A DNA stretch of 15,687 nucleotides from Clostridium sp. (GTDB lineage Bacteria; Bacillota_A; Clostridia; Lachnospirales; Lachnospiraceae). Made by a program: the position numbers and the translations under genes. Numbering within the stretch: the stretch's first letter is position 1; each line of letters starts with the position of its first letter. This document shows positions 1 through 8,900 of the stretch, piece after piece. Below the pieces are notes generated by a model. The model saw only the letters and a program-made list of their open reading frames with translations. It had not been told where the DNA came from and searched no databases. The stretch is from NCBI GenBank assembly GCA_023666975.1, contig JAMPAW010000071.1:1-15687 (forward strand), given 5' to 3'.

Positions 1-683
1 AATTTACCATGTGATTTTTCGACAATGTGCAATTTCGCACCCATTTTTTCACAGTATTTGGTAATAACTGGCGTTGCTGCGTCCTTATGGTCATAAAACA
101 CCACGGGTATACCCTCTTTTATTATTCCTGCCTTTTCTGCCGCAATCTCTTCGAGCGTGCTGCCTAGAAACTGCGTGTGATCCATTCCCACGGAGGTAAT
201 GACCGTCAATACCGGCTGCACGACATTCGTAGCGTCCAGCCTGCCTCCCATACCTGTCTCAAACACGGCATAATCCACCTTCTGCTTTTGGAAGTAGACA
301 GCCCCCATCAGAAACATGAACTCAAAAAAAGACGGGTGTCCTAAACCACTTTTCTTTGCACACTGCACTCCTGCCATAACCTCCTCAAACAACGCAGTAA
401 ATTCATCGTCCGATATCAGCCTTTGATTAATGCGTATCCGCTCATTTATGCGCTCCAAATGCGGAGAGGTAAACATTCCTACCCGTTTGCCCGACTGCGC
501 CAAAATAGACGTCAAAAAAGAGCAGGTGGAACCCTTTCCGTTCGTACCTGCCACGTGGATAACCGGATACTTTCTCTCCGGATGCCCCATGATCGCCAAT
601 ATCTGATTGAGATTGTCGGTTCCAAGCTTCTTTGCAAAAAGCGGAACCGACAACAGATAATCAACACACTCCTGATAAGTCAT
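1..683 (-). CDS. folC: Folylpolyglutamate synthase / dihydrofolate synthase, C-terminus beyond the window
   Basis: This Mur-ligase-family enzyme adds glutamate to folates (and in many bacteria to dihydropteroate) using ATP in the cytoplasm. The 227 visible residues read in one open frame from ATG at 683 to the left edge. They carry the ATP-binding loop GTNGKGS (about residues 46-52), the family block FTSPHLERINERI (71-83), ETGMGGRLDATN (142-153), the metal/ATP-site DHTQFLG (168-174) and EKAGI (183-187), whose lysine is the usual carbamylated residue. Full-length family members are about 420-440 residues, so roughly half is visible. The start lies 27 bases after the queF stop, with a purine-rich AAGAGGG just upstream; the two genes are probably co-transcribed. 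Whether the enzyme also has dihydrofolate synthase activity cannot be decided here. Confidence 0.95.
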   Translation of the reverse strand, partial: MTYQECVDYLLSVPLFAKKLGTDNLNQILAIMGHPERKYPVIHVAGTNGKGSTCSFLTSILAQSGKRVGMFTSPHLERINERIRINQRLISDDEFTALFEEVMAGVQCAKKSGLGHPSFFEFMFLMGAVYFQKQKVDYAVFETGMGGRLDATNVVQPVLTVITSVGMDHTQFLGSTLEEIAAEKAGIIKEGIPVVFYDHKDAATPVITKYCEKMGAKLHIVEKSHGK

Positions 684-710
684 CTTCAGCCCTCTTATCT
701 CTTCTCTGCC

Positions 711-1208
711 TCATCTGTTGTCAACATGTTCAGGATACAAATCGTGGTTCGCCAGCCGGTTCCACGCCACCTCTTCCCACTTGGTTCCCTTTTGCCCATA
801 ATTGCAATAGGGGTCTATGGAAATGCCTCCGCGGGGTGTAAATTTCCCCCATACCTCGATATATTTCGGCTCCATTAAACGGATTAAATCCTTCATGATG
901 ATGTTTACACAGTCCTCATGAAAATCCCCATGATTCCGAAAGCTGAACAGATAAAGCTTCAGGGACTTTGATTCCACCATCTTCCCGCCCGGCACATAGG
1001 ATATATATATCGTTGCAAAATCCGGCTGTCCGGTAATCGGGCAAAGGGAGGTAAATTCCGGACAATTAAACTTTACAAAATAGTCATTGTCCGGATGCTT
1101 ATTCGGAAAAGTTTCCAAAATATCCGGTGTATAGTCATGGGGATATTCCACACCTGATGCTCCTAACAGCGTTACCCCTTCCAGTTCCTTATCCGCGCTT
1201 GTGCTCAT
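711..1208 (-). CDS. queF: NADPH-dependent 7-cyano-7-deazaguanine (preQ0) reductase
   Basis: QueF reduces the nitrile of preQ0 to the amine preQ1 with NADPH, a step in queuosine tRNA modification. From ATG at 1208 the protein has 165 residues, the size of the short, unimodular Bacillus-type QueF. The catalytic cysteine lies in [10 protein letters not shown] (C56) with the proton-relay aspartate D63; the NADPH-side signature ESKSLKLY starts at E79, and GDFHE ends in E98, the substrate-binding glutamate. An in-frame ATG eight codons upstream (1232) is open, but the ribosome binding site GGGAGGA lies inside those codons, about nine bases before 1208, so 1208 is preferred. The gene has its own promoter and is followed closely by folC. 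No other queuosine gene is in view. Confidence 0.95.
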   Translation of the reverse strand: MSTSADKELEGVTLLGASGVEYPHDYTPDILETFPNKHPDNDYFVKFNCPEFTSLCPITGQPDFATIYISYVPGGKMVESKSLKLYLFSFRNHGDFHEDCVNIIMKDLIRLMEPKYIEVWGKFTPRGGISIDPYCNYGQKGTKWEEVAWNRLANHDLYPEHVDNR

Positions 1209-1244
1209 TGCCTTTATCCTCCCATCAGTCAATCCATTAAATTC

Positions 1245-1275
1245 GCACTACACTTCGTTTGTGCTCATTAAGTGT
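1245..1275 (-). repeat. Palindromic element in the queF leader with two mutually exclusive helices
   Basis: In the queF leader RNA, ACACTT (1270-1275) can pair with AAGTGT (1250-1255), while GCAC inside that loop (1261-1264) can pair with GTGC just downstream (1245-1248). The two helices overlap in topology and could compete. The element starts with CACTTAAT, a word also found in the hairpin after the acyltransferase gene near 13986-13993. Regulatory function is inference only; it could equally be a dispersed short palindromic repeat. Confidence 0.4.
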
Positions 1276-1279
1276 TCAT

Positions 1280-1309
1280 ATTATACCACAGATTCATCTT
1301 CCACGGCAA
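1280..1309 (-). promoter_or_regulatory. Sigma-A-type promoter for queF (and probably folC)
   Basis: On the minus strand a perfect TATAAT (1280-1285) is preceded, 18 bases upstream, by TTGCCG (1304-1309). Transcription would start near 1273 and give a leader of about 65 bases before the queF start at 1208. The promoter begins just 12 bases after the permease stop codon, so queF can be transcribed independently of the upstream resistance module. No intrinsic terminator is visible between 1286 and 1321, so read-through from the module is also possible. Confidence 0.7.
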
Positions 1310-1321
1310 CAGACAAACCGT

Positions 1322-3382
1322 TCATTCCTCTTTGATGATGTTTTTACTTCCCGCATAGGTCGCATAGAAATATCCGCCATAGACCACTAGTAAAAAGATA
1401 GCCGTACCCACCACAGAAGGAAGCATCTCCTCAACACTTACCTGCACGGATGCCAGTTTAAGTCCAAACCAAATGCCAAACACGGAATGGATTACCGCCA
1501 GCACCAGCGGCACCAGAAAGAAAATACCAATCTGGCGGAACAATGACTGGTTAATCATCTCCTCATCTACGCCGATTTTTCTGAGAACCGTATATCGCTG
1601 CCGGTTGTCCGAATTTTCCGTGAGCTCCTTAAGTGCCAAAACGGCAGAACTGGCAATCAGAAAAATTACGCCGAGATAAATGGCGATAAATGTAATCATC
1701 GTGGAAAGTCCTCTGTAGGAGTCCATGATATATAATCTCGTCGTCCCGTCCAGCTCAATGCCCTGCTTCTGAAGGCTGCGGACAAGCTCTGATTCACTGA
1801 TAAAAAGCTCGTCCATCTCCCTTTTTTCCTGTTCCGTATCCACATGATAATTTGCTGCCAGAAACCATTTCTTTCTCATCGATTCTGTCAGGTTACAGCT
1901 ATCCGGAAGGACAACAATTCCCGCATTGATCTCCGAACCGGCTATCTCAATATATCCCGTCTGGCATTCGGTATACCGGGGAGTGTATTTCTTTCCCTCA
2001 ACCTCAATCTCAACATTGGCCGCAAGTACCCTGTCATATAGGTTCTTGCTTTGCTCAAACGTGCACAATACGATATATTCATTGTCCTTCAATTCATATT
2101 GTGACAACCCGTACAGCTTCGCAATTTTATTGTAATCGGATATCCTCATCAATTCCTCCGGCCAGTCCAGCGGCAAAGCCGGTAACTCCTTCTTCACCTC
2201 CTCCGCCATATCACCCAAAAACACTTCCCGCGTAAATTTCTTCGTGGCATAAACTTCTATCTCCGTCACATCTTCCAGCAGGCTCAAATCGAACCCGTTT
2301 GCCTTCAGGGTATCACTGATCTTTATTTGGGAATCTTCAATACGCTCTTTCGTATAATCACCGGAGTCAGCAAGATTAGCGTTTTTCCATAAGTTAAGGT
2401 CACACGGCGTCATGCTGTCCAAATCCTTCGTCAGATAGTTGTTTAATGCCAACGCCGTTGACAGTACGGATATCGTCATGAAAAGCAGCAGGCATATCAC
2501 CGTCATGCTGACCACGGTCGTATTAATCTTGTTGTGAATCTGCCGCAGCACAAAAATATTTGTTCCACTTAAATACAGATTACTCCTCGATTGGACAATC
2601 CGCAGAACGAAACCGGAAAACGACCAGAAAATCAGAAATGTGGCGACAACGCCCATGGCAATCGGAATCCCCAGCTTGTCTATTGTCTCCATCTTATAAA
2701 TGCCTCCGGTCACGAGCCAATACGCATATCCCAGCATGATAACCGCAGTCAAAAATACAATCACACACAGAAAAAGATTCTTTATTTTAATTTGCTCATT
2801 TCTCTTAACCGCAGTTAATAAATCAATAAGTTTACACTTTGACACAGCCACGGTATTCAACACGATAACCGCAATATACATGATACCAAAATATACACAT
2901 GTTTTCAGGCAGGCAGCCTGCGAAAACACAAAAGTGTACTCACTCATATCTGCCCGGAACAGCTTCGACACCAGAATCGACATCAACTGGGAGCCAAACA
3001 CGCCAATGACTAAACCTACTACAAGGGACAACAGGCCGATGATCACGGTCTCCAGCAGAAGTATTCTCGATATCTGCCCCTTTCCCATTCCGAGCGTCAT
3101 GTATAATCCAAATTCCTGTTTTCTCCGCTTAATCAGAAAATTATTGGCATAGACAATTAAAAATCCCAGCACAACGGCGACAAACACGGATACTATGCCA
3201 ATCATGTATAATGTCAGCTCTATTATGTCCGATGTAGAACTGCTCGCCTTCATCATCACCTTCTGACTGTCCAGTGAATTAAACATATAAAATATAGCAA
3301 CACCCAAAATCAGCGTGAGAAAATAAATGGTATAGTCTTTGATACTTTTCCGGATATTTTTTACTGAAAGCTTAAATAACAT
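1322..3382 (-). CDS. BceB-like ABC transporter permease (FtsX family), peptide-antibiotic resistance
   Basis: This 686-residue membrane protein has the BceB layout: ten predicted transmembrane helices with one very large extracellular loop. Hydrophobic segments are near residues 17-35, 57-80, 105-130, 160-180, 203-223, 237-262, 288-312, then a hydrophilic region of about 240 residues (320-560), then 562-585, 618-642 and 655-676. Both FtsX-type half-motifs are present: QEFGLYMTLGMGKGQISRI (from residue 89) and QRYTVLRKIGVDEEMINQS (from about 595). In the family, the large loop between helices 7 and 8 binds the antimicrobial peptide or its lipid II-cycle complex and the permease signals need to the paired kinase. 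The start overlaps the ATPase stop by 11 bases and has AGGAGGTGA upstream. It is somewhat longer than Bacillus BceB; the exact drug cannot be predicted. Confidence 0.92.
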   Translation of the reverse strand: MLFKLSVKNIRKSIKDYTIYFLTLILGVAIFYMFNSLDSQKVMMKASSSTSDIIELTLYMIGIVSVFVAVVLGFLIVYANNFLIKRRKQEFGLYMTLGMGKGQISRILLLETVIIGLLSLVVGLVIGVFGSQLMSILVSKLFRADMSEYTFVFSQAACLKTCVYFGIMYIAVIVLNTVAVSKCKLIDLLTAVKRNEQIKIKNLFLCVIVFLTAVIMLGYAYWLVTGGIYKMETIDKLGIPIAMGVVATFLIFWSFSGFVLRIVQSRSNLYLSGTNIFVLRQIHNKINTTVVSMTVICLLLFMTISVLSTALALNNYLTKDLDSMTPCDLNLWKNANLADSGDYTKERIEDSQIKISDTLKANGFDLSLLEDVTEIEVYATKKFTREVFLGDMAEEVKKELPALPLDWPEELMRISDYNKIAKLYGLSQYELKDNEYIVLCTFEQSKNLYDRVLAANVEIEVEGKKYTPRYTECQTGYIEIAGSEINAGIVVLPDSCNLTESMRKKWFLAANYHVDTEQEKREMDELFISESELVRSLQKQGIELDGTTRLYIMDSYRGLSTMITFIAIYLGVIFLIASSAVLALKELTENSDNRQRYTVLRKIGVDEEMINQSLFRQIGIFFLVPLVLAVIHSVFGIWFGLKLASVQVSVEEMLPSVVGTAIFLLVVYGGYFYATYAGSKNIIKEE

Positions 3383-4139
3383 CGCTCAGCTCACCTCCTA
3401 AAAGAGTCACGACTTCAATAATCTTCTCAAAAAACTCCTTTCGGCCATCATTCCCTTTCACCAGTTCATCAAACAGCATACCGTCCTTGATAAACAGAAT
3501 CCGGTCTGCATAGCTTGCCGTAAAGGCGTCATGCGTCACCATCAATATCGTAGTCTGCATAGTCCGGTTCAATGCTTCAAAGCTTTCCAAAAGCTGTCTT
3601 GCCGATTTGGAGTCCAAAGCTCCTGTCGGTTCATCTGCCAAAACCAATTTGGGATTTGTGACAATGGCTCTGGCGGAAGCCACTCTCTGTTTTTGTCCAC
3701 CGGATAACTGATAGGGGTACTTGTTTAAAAAGTCGATAATCTCCAGCTTCGTCGCTATCTCCTTTACTCTCTGGTCAACCTCAAACGGCTTCACTCTCTG
3801 TATAGTCAGCGCCAACGCAATATTCTCATAGGCTGTCAGCGTGTCTAACAGATTGAAATCCTGAAAAATAAAACCGAGCTCCTCCCTTCGGAATTGGTCA
3901 AGCCTCTTTCCTTTCAACGTCGTAATATCCTGACCGTTTATCCGAATGTATCCCGCCGTCACCCGGTCAATCGTCGAAATACAGTTCAGCAGCGTAGTCT
4001 TTCCGCTGCCGCTGGCTCCCATAATCCCTACAAACTCGCCCTCGTCCACATCAAAGCTGATTACGTCAATCGCTCTCGTCAGATTAGACTTATTGCCGTA
4101 ATACTTCTCAACTTGTTCCACTTCCAGCAAATGCTCCAT
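3372..4139 (-). CDS. BceA-like ABC transporter ATPase, partner of the downstream permease
   Basis: A 255-residue ATP-binding subunit of the macrolide/peptide exporter (MacB/LolD/BceA) class. All nucleotide-binding motifs are intact: Walker A GASGSGKT (41-48), Q-loop glutamine Q93 in IFQDFNLLD, signature LSGGQKQR (145-152), Walker B LVLADE with catalytic E170, D-loop ALDS and switch histidine H203 in VTHD. With the permease it would form the complex that frees lipid-linked targets from cell-wall-active peptides. The gene follows the kinase gene after 75 bases, the largest gap inside the module; in characterised Bce systems the regulator acts upstream of this gene. AAAGGA lies about 13 bases before the ATG, a long but usable spacing; no nearer in-frame start exists. 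Confidence 0.93.
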   Translation of the reverse strand: MEHLLEVEQVEKYYGNKSNLTRAIDVISFDVDEGEFVGIMGASGSGKTTLLNCISTIDRVTAGYIRINGQDITTLKGKRLDQFRREELGFIFQDFNLLDTLTAYENIALALTIQRVKPFEVDQRVKEIATKLEIIDFLNKYPYQLSGGQKQRVASARAIVTNPKLVLADEPTGALDSKSARQLLESFEALNRTMQTTILMVTHDAFTASYADRILFIKDGMLFDELVKGNDGRKEFFEKIIEVVTLLGGELSDVI

Positions 4140-4214
4140 CGCTATATCATTTCCTTTCGTTTTATTTTTTGTACACTGTCAGCATAAGCTGTTTTCCCTC
4201 TGGATGCCATTGAT

Positions 4215-5255
4215 TCAGCTTACAATATGGTTACGATTTTGTAAGGTTGTATCCGAAAAACTGTTCTTCGGAAAAATAATTTTCACTTCCGTTCCCTCAT
4301 TCTCCGTCGACGCAAGCTCGATTCCGAGTCCCAGCTTGCTGCAGAGCTTTTTACAGAGATATAGCCCTATCCCGGTTGATTTTCTTCCGTTTCTGCCGTT
4401 GCTTCCGGTAAATCCCTTATCAAAGACCCGTAAAACCTCTCCCTGCCTTATCCCAATGCCATTATCCGTAATCGTCAATACTACCCTGTTTCTTTTTTCC
4501 TCTGCGGCAAAACGGATTTCTGCCTGCTGCTGTTTTCTATACTTAATGCTGTTTTGGATAATCTGATTTAAAATAAAGACCAGCCATTTTGAATCCGTAT
4601 ATACCGTCTGGTCAATCTCCTCCGTCACAATTCTAATCCGGCCATTAATCAGTGTCTGCTGGTTTTTCTTTATGGCTTCATTAACCAGCTCTCTGACTCC
4701 GCACCGTGTTACGCAGTAATCCTTATTGGCGTGACTGCTCCTCGCATAAAACAATGCCTGCTCTGTAAAATTCTCAATCTCGTCAATTTCCTCTTCAATA
4801 CTGCGGGTAACCTTACTCTGATTATTTTCAATCACCATTTTACAGGTGGCAATCGGCAGCTTAATTTCATGTATCCACAACTCAATATAATCCTTATACT
4901 CCTGCTGAATATGCTTATAGTGGTTTACATTCTCGACCATTGATTTGTTTGTCTCCTGAAGGATTTCCTCTAAAATCCGCTCCTCCACAAACTCCGCCGG
5001 TTTTATCATTTCGACAATCAAATACTTTTCATCAAGCTGCTCAAGTTTTCCGTTGATATCACGGTAAAATTCCCTTTTGCTATAGTATTCACAAAAATTC
5101 CCCAGCAGGAAAGCCGCCGCAATAACCAATACCAGATAAAGACGTATGAAAATATCGGTATCATACAAAAGCAAAAAAATCTCAATCGTCATCACAGCCA
5201 TTAACAGCAAAAGTGCTGTTTTCCAACGCTCCTTTATGTATTCAGCAAATTTCAT
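4215..5255 (-). CDS. BceS-like intramembrane-sensing histidine kinase
   Basis: A 346-residue sensor kinase with the short N-terminus typical of BceS kinases: two transmembrane helices (about 13-31 and 36-54) joined by only a few extracellular residues, so it has no sensor domain of its own. Such kinases receive their signal from the transporter permease. The cytoplasmic part has the phosphoacceptor H129 in LWIHEIKLP, the N-box asparagine N235, the G1 box DNGIG (264-268), an F-box FDKGF and the G2 box STGIGLYL (293-300), so an active HisKA/HATPase kinase is expected. Its ATG overlaps the regulator's TGA by four bases (ATGA), implying translational coupling, with AGGAAAGGA upstream. Confidence 0.93.
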   Translation of the reverse strand: MKFAEYIKERWKTALLLLMAVMTIEIFLLLYDTDIFIRLYLVLVIAAAFLLGNFCEYYSKREFYRDINGKLEQLDEKYLIVEMIKPAEFVEERILEEILQETNKSMVENVNHYKHIQQEYKDYIELWIHEIKLPIATCKMVIENNQSKVTRSIEEEIDEIENFTEQALFYARSSHANKDYCVTRCGVRELVNEAIKKNQQTLINGRIRIVTEEIDQTVYTDSKWLVFILNQIIQNSIKYRKQQQAEIRFAAEEKRNRVVLTITDNGIGIRQGEVLRVFDKGFTGSNGRNGRKSTGIGLYLCKKLCSKLGLGIELASTENEGTEVKIIFPKNSFSDTTLQNRNHIVS

Positions 5256-5941
5256 TCCCGATTATCCTTTCCTGTCAATAGAATATATCCCTGCCCTCTC
5301 CTCGTTTCGATGATATTCTCTAATCCGACTTCCTCCAGCTTTTTACGGATACGTGTAATATTCACGGTCAGTGTATTATCATCAATAAACTCCTCACTAT
5401 CCCATAAATCGTTCATGATTTCCTCTCTGGACACTATCCTTCCCTTATTTTTCACCAGAAAGGTTATGATTTTCAATTCATTTCCGGTAAGCTCTGCCAC
5501 ACGTTCTTCTCTCTCTATCCTCCCCTTGGATATGTTCAAAACAAACTGACCGCAGTTAATTTTATCCTGTGGCAAAAAGCCGTTTGTCCTCTTAAGTATA
5601 GCCATAATCTTAGCCAGCAAAATCTGCGTATTAAACGGCTTAGTCACATAGTGGTCCGCTCCATAATGCATAGACAGCAATTCATCTATCTCATTATCCC
5701 TGCTGGTTATCATAATCACAGGGATATCCGATTCCTTGCGGAATTCCTTCAAAAGCCATTCGCCATCTGCATTCGGCAGATTGATATCCAGTAAAATCAA
5801 ATCTGCACCCGCCTTTATCATATCTCCCAGGGTATTCTCATAGCTTTCCAGCCCCATCACCTGATAACCGTTCCTGCCGAGAAATATCTCAAGTTCACGG
5901 CGGAGTTTTTCGTCATCTTCAACAATCAGTATTTTCTGCAT
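5252..5941 (-). CDS. BceR-like OmpR-family response regulator
   Basis: A 229-residue two-domain regulator. The receiver domain has the acidic pair D9/D10, phosphoacceptor D52 in LLDINLP, T79 and K101 in VTKPF; the C-terminal winged-helix domain ends with the OmpR/PhoB-type segment NTLTVNITRIRKKLEEVG and a wing RRGQGYIL. The frame is open from a TTG at 5956, but GGAGGTG lies within those first codons and five bases before ATG 5941, which is therefore the start. The gene begins 11 bases after the addA stop, with the ribosome binding site abutting that stop. It most likely activates the following transporter genes when cell-wall-active peptides are present; no confident operator was found. Confidence 0.93.
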   Translation of the reverse strand: MQKILIVEDDEKLRRELEIFLGRNGYQVMGLESYENTLGDMIKAGADLILLDINLPNADGEWLLKEFRKESDIPVIMITSRDNEIDELLSMHYGADHYVTKPFNTQILLAKIMAILKRTNGFLPQDKINCGQFVLNISKGRIEREERVAELTGNELKIITFLVKNKGRIVSREEIMNDLWDSEEFIDDNTLTVNITRIRKKLEEVGLENIIETRRGQGYILLTGKDNRE

Positions 5942-5952
5942 AAGCACCTCCG

Positions 5953-8900
5953 TCAAAACATCTTAATTTCCTTATCGAGTGCAAAGGAATATAAATAACT
6001 CTCCGATACAGCAAGCCCTGTCAAATGCTCCAGTGTATCCTTGTAATAAAAGAGCTGGGTTTTATACCTTTCCCGCAATATCTCCTCCTGCCCCGGCCGG
6101 ATATAATCGGTCTTATAATCAATCAGCACAAGCTGGTCACCTTCCCGGAAATAAGCGTCTATGATTCCCTGCACCACCACAGTACCCTCTATTTCTTTAT
6201 GCACAATCTGCTGTGCGTCCACTCCCGCTACAAATTGCTTTTCCTTGTAAAATTCACCCCTCCTGGCAGCGGCACACACGCGTTTTCCGAGCTCCGTATG
6301 AATAAAGGCAGCAATTTTATCCGGCGTGATAAAATCCTTGGTTTCCTCCGGTATGCGTCCGCTATCCCATAATGCGACCAAGGCTTCCCTCACCTGTTCC
6401 TCCTGCGCCAGAACGGAAAAATCCAGCAGCTCCATCGTCTTATGCACCCATGTACCACGCTCAGCCGCATCCATAGGGCGTTTCTCTCCCAGAAAAGCAG
6501 GAACAGGCGGCGTATAGCTGTCCATATCCCGTGACGGCCGCCTAATCACATCTGACGGTTCATAGTCCGTTTCATAAATCCGTTTAATTTCCGTAACCGA
6601 CATTTTCGACTTCTGCTTTGTACTCAGTTCTTCCCGATACTTCCATGCAAGGTTTTCCTCAATCTGCTTTTGGTATAATGCCGGCAGGCTTTCCCACTGC
6701 TTTGTCTGCTTTCCTCTTTCTGCCTCCCTGTCCAATCCCGACTGAATATGATGCACGGCAAGATTCCGAAAGTCCGACACCCGTACCCGCAGTCGAAAAT
6801 CCGGCACGGTTATCAAAAACGGCTTCTCGTATTCCGCAGATCGGATTTCCTCTCCCTTTTTATCCAGCCTTTTCCGAACCTGCTGCATTGCCTGATAAAA
6901 AGATTCATTGCGCATAAGTGCCGCCACAATCAGGTCCAGATAACTTTTCGCTGTATGTACCACGGAAAACGATAACGGCACATTGCTTTTCATCGCCACA
7001 TCATCATATTTATGTACAAGCTTGGGTATATCCGGCGTCACCCCGGTAATCATCAGCTTTTCTTTTGCGCGGGTAAGTCCCACATACAGGATTCTCAATT
7101 CCTCTGCAATACTCTCCGTCAGCATCAATGCGCCAAACACCCTTCTGGAAAAAGTATTATTTCCACATCTTTTCCTCGTATCCACATATCTTGCCCCAAT
7201 AAAATAGTCGGAGTGAATGATAAGCGGAGCCTTGGTATCCATCAGGTTAAAATTTTTCCCTGTTCCCGACAAAAACACAATCGGAAATTCCAAGCCCTTA
7301 CTCTTGTGGATGCTCATCATACGCACGACATCTTCCTCACTCTCTGCCGCCGGCTCCCCTCCCAGAGATATCGACTTCTCCTGCAGCCGGTCAATAAAAC
7401 GCAAAAAATGAAATACACTATGAAAAGAACCGCTTGAAAAGCGTTTTGCCTCCTCCATAAAAAGGTCCAGATTGCGTACACGCCGTTTCCCCTCCGGCAT
7501 TGCCTCCACATAATAGTAATATCCTGTCTGTTCATAAATCATGTACAATAGCTGTTCAACGGTCATAAATTCTCGCCACTCATCTATCTGCTTCATCATA
7601 CCAACCAGTTCACCGCATTTTGGCACAATGTTTCGCACAATCCGCTCTCTCCACTTCGCAAGATCTCCCACAAGCAATGTGTCAAGCAGCTGCTGCAATT
7701 CATCGGAATATCCAGCAAGTGCCTCCACAACAGAGTACACATATTGCTGCTGTCCCATGTTCTTTTCCAGTTCCCTCTTTATCAGCATAAGAATCGCCAG
7801 TTCATCATTGTGGAAACGGCCGAAATAGCTTCGCAGTACTGCAGTCACCTCCAGATCATTATATCGGTTATCCAGCATTCTCAACAGGCTGAGAACAAGG
7901 CGGATTTCCACACTGTCAAAGTATCCCTTCTCATTCTGAAGGCGGACCGGAATACCGTGATTCAGTAAAACCTCAGCAAAAATTTGCTGAATACTGTTTG
8001 GAGAACGAAGCAGGATAACAATATCTCCAAAACGGGCATTCCGAAGCTTACCTGTATCTTCATCAACTACTGTTCCCTTGCCGCTTTCCACAAGCTCCAA
8101 TATCCGTCTGGCAATCATCTCTGCCTCTAATTCCAGTTTGCCGATATCCTCTAAATCTTCATCTAGATTTTCATTTTTCTCCTGCGTCATCTCCTCATCA
8201 TGCAGTGACAAAAATTCAAAATCCTTGCTCTCCCCCAGCAGCAGTTCAACGCTGTCATCTTCCACTGGCGGAAATTCACGTCCCGGCACCAGTGCCTCTG
8301 TGTCCGTATAGTCGATCCCGCCCAGGTCAGCACCCATAATCTGAAAAAAGATATAATTAATCCCCTGCAATAAATTCCCACGGCTACGGAAATTATTTTT
8401 CAGCAAAAGCTTCCTGCACGGTGCCCCCTCGTCAGTTCCATAAGTATTATATTTTTCCATAAACAAATCCGGTCTCGCCATACGGAAGCTATATATACTC
8501 TGCTTGACATCACCTACCATAAACAGATTATTCTTTCCCTGGCGCACCTTGGATACACAGGTCAAAATGGCCTCCTGCAGATAGTTGCTGTCCTGATATT
8601 CGTCAATCAGAATCTCCCGAAATCCCTCTGCCATTTCCATCGCCACATCACTGGGCACAGGATTCCCGTTTTCATCATATTCCTTACACAAAATCTGCAG
8701 GGCAAAGTGCTCAACATCACTAAATTCAAGAATGTTTTTCTCAAGCTTCGCCGTTTTAAAACGTTCCCGAAACACGTCCGTAATATCCAGCAGGGCACAA
8801 AGCTTTGCTTCCTGCTCAGCAAACTGGGAACGGATAACATCAAATGGAAGTGTAAATGCCGCCAGCAGCGCACTTATCTTTTTCTTATAATCGTCCCGCT

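Noticed and set aside
1210..1275. preQ1 riboswitch or H-type pseudoknot in the queF leader
   Set aside because: The expected class I A-rich tail with CUA pairing is missing. In the pseudoknot pairing seen, only one base would have to span a six-pair stem, which is geometrically implausible.
4170..4181. Possible BceR operator TGACAGTGTACA before the ATPase gene
   Set aside because: It resembles the TGACA/TGTAA half-sites but lacks the usual four-base spacer, and no promoter with reasonable spacing follows it.
5988..6014. Promoter for the resistance module inside the 3' end of addA (TTGCTG, TATATT)
   Set aside because: The spacer is only 15 bases, and neither hexamer is strong; such matches are expected by chance.
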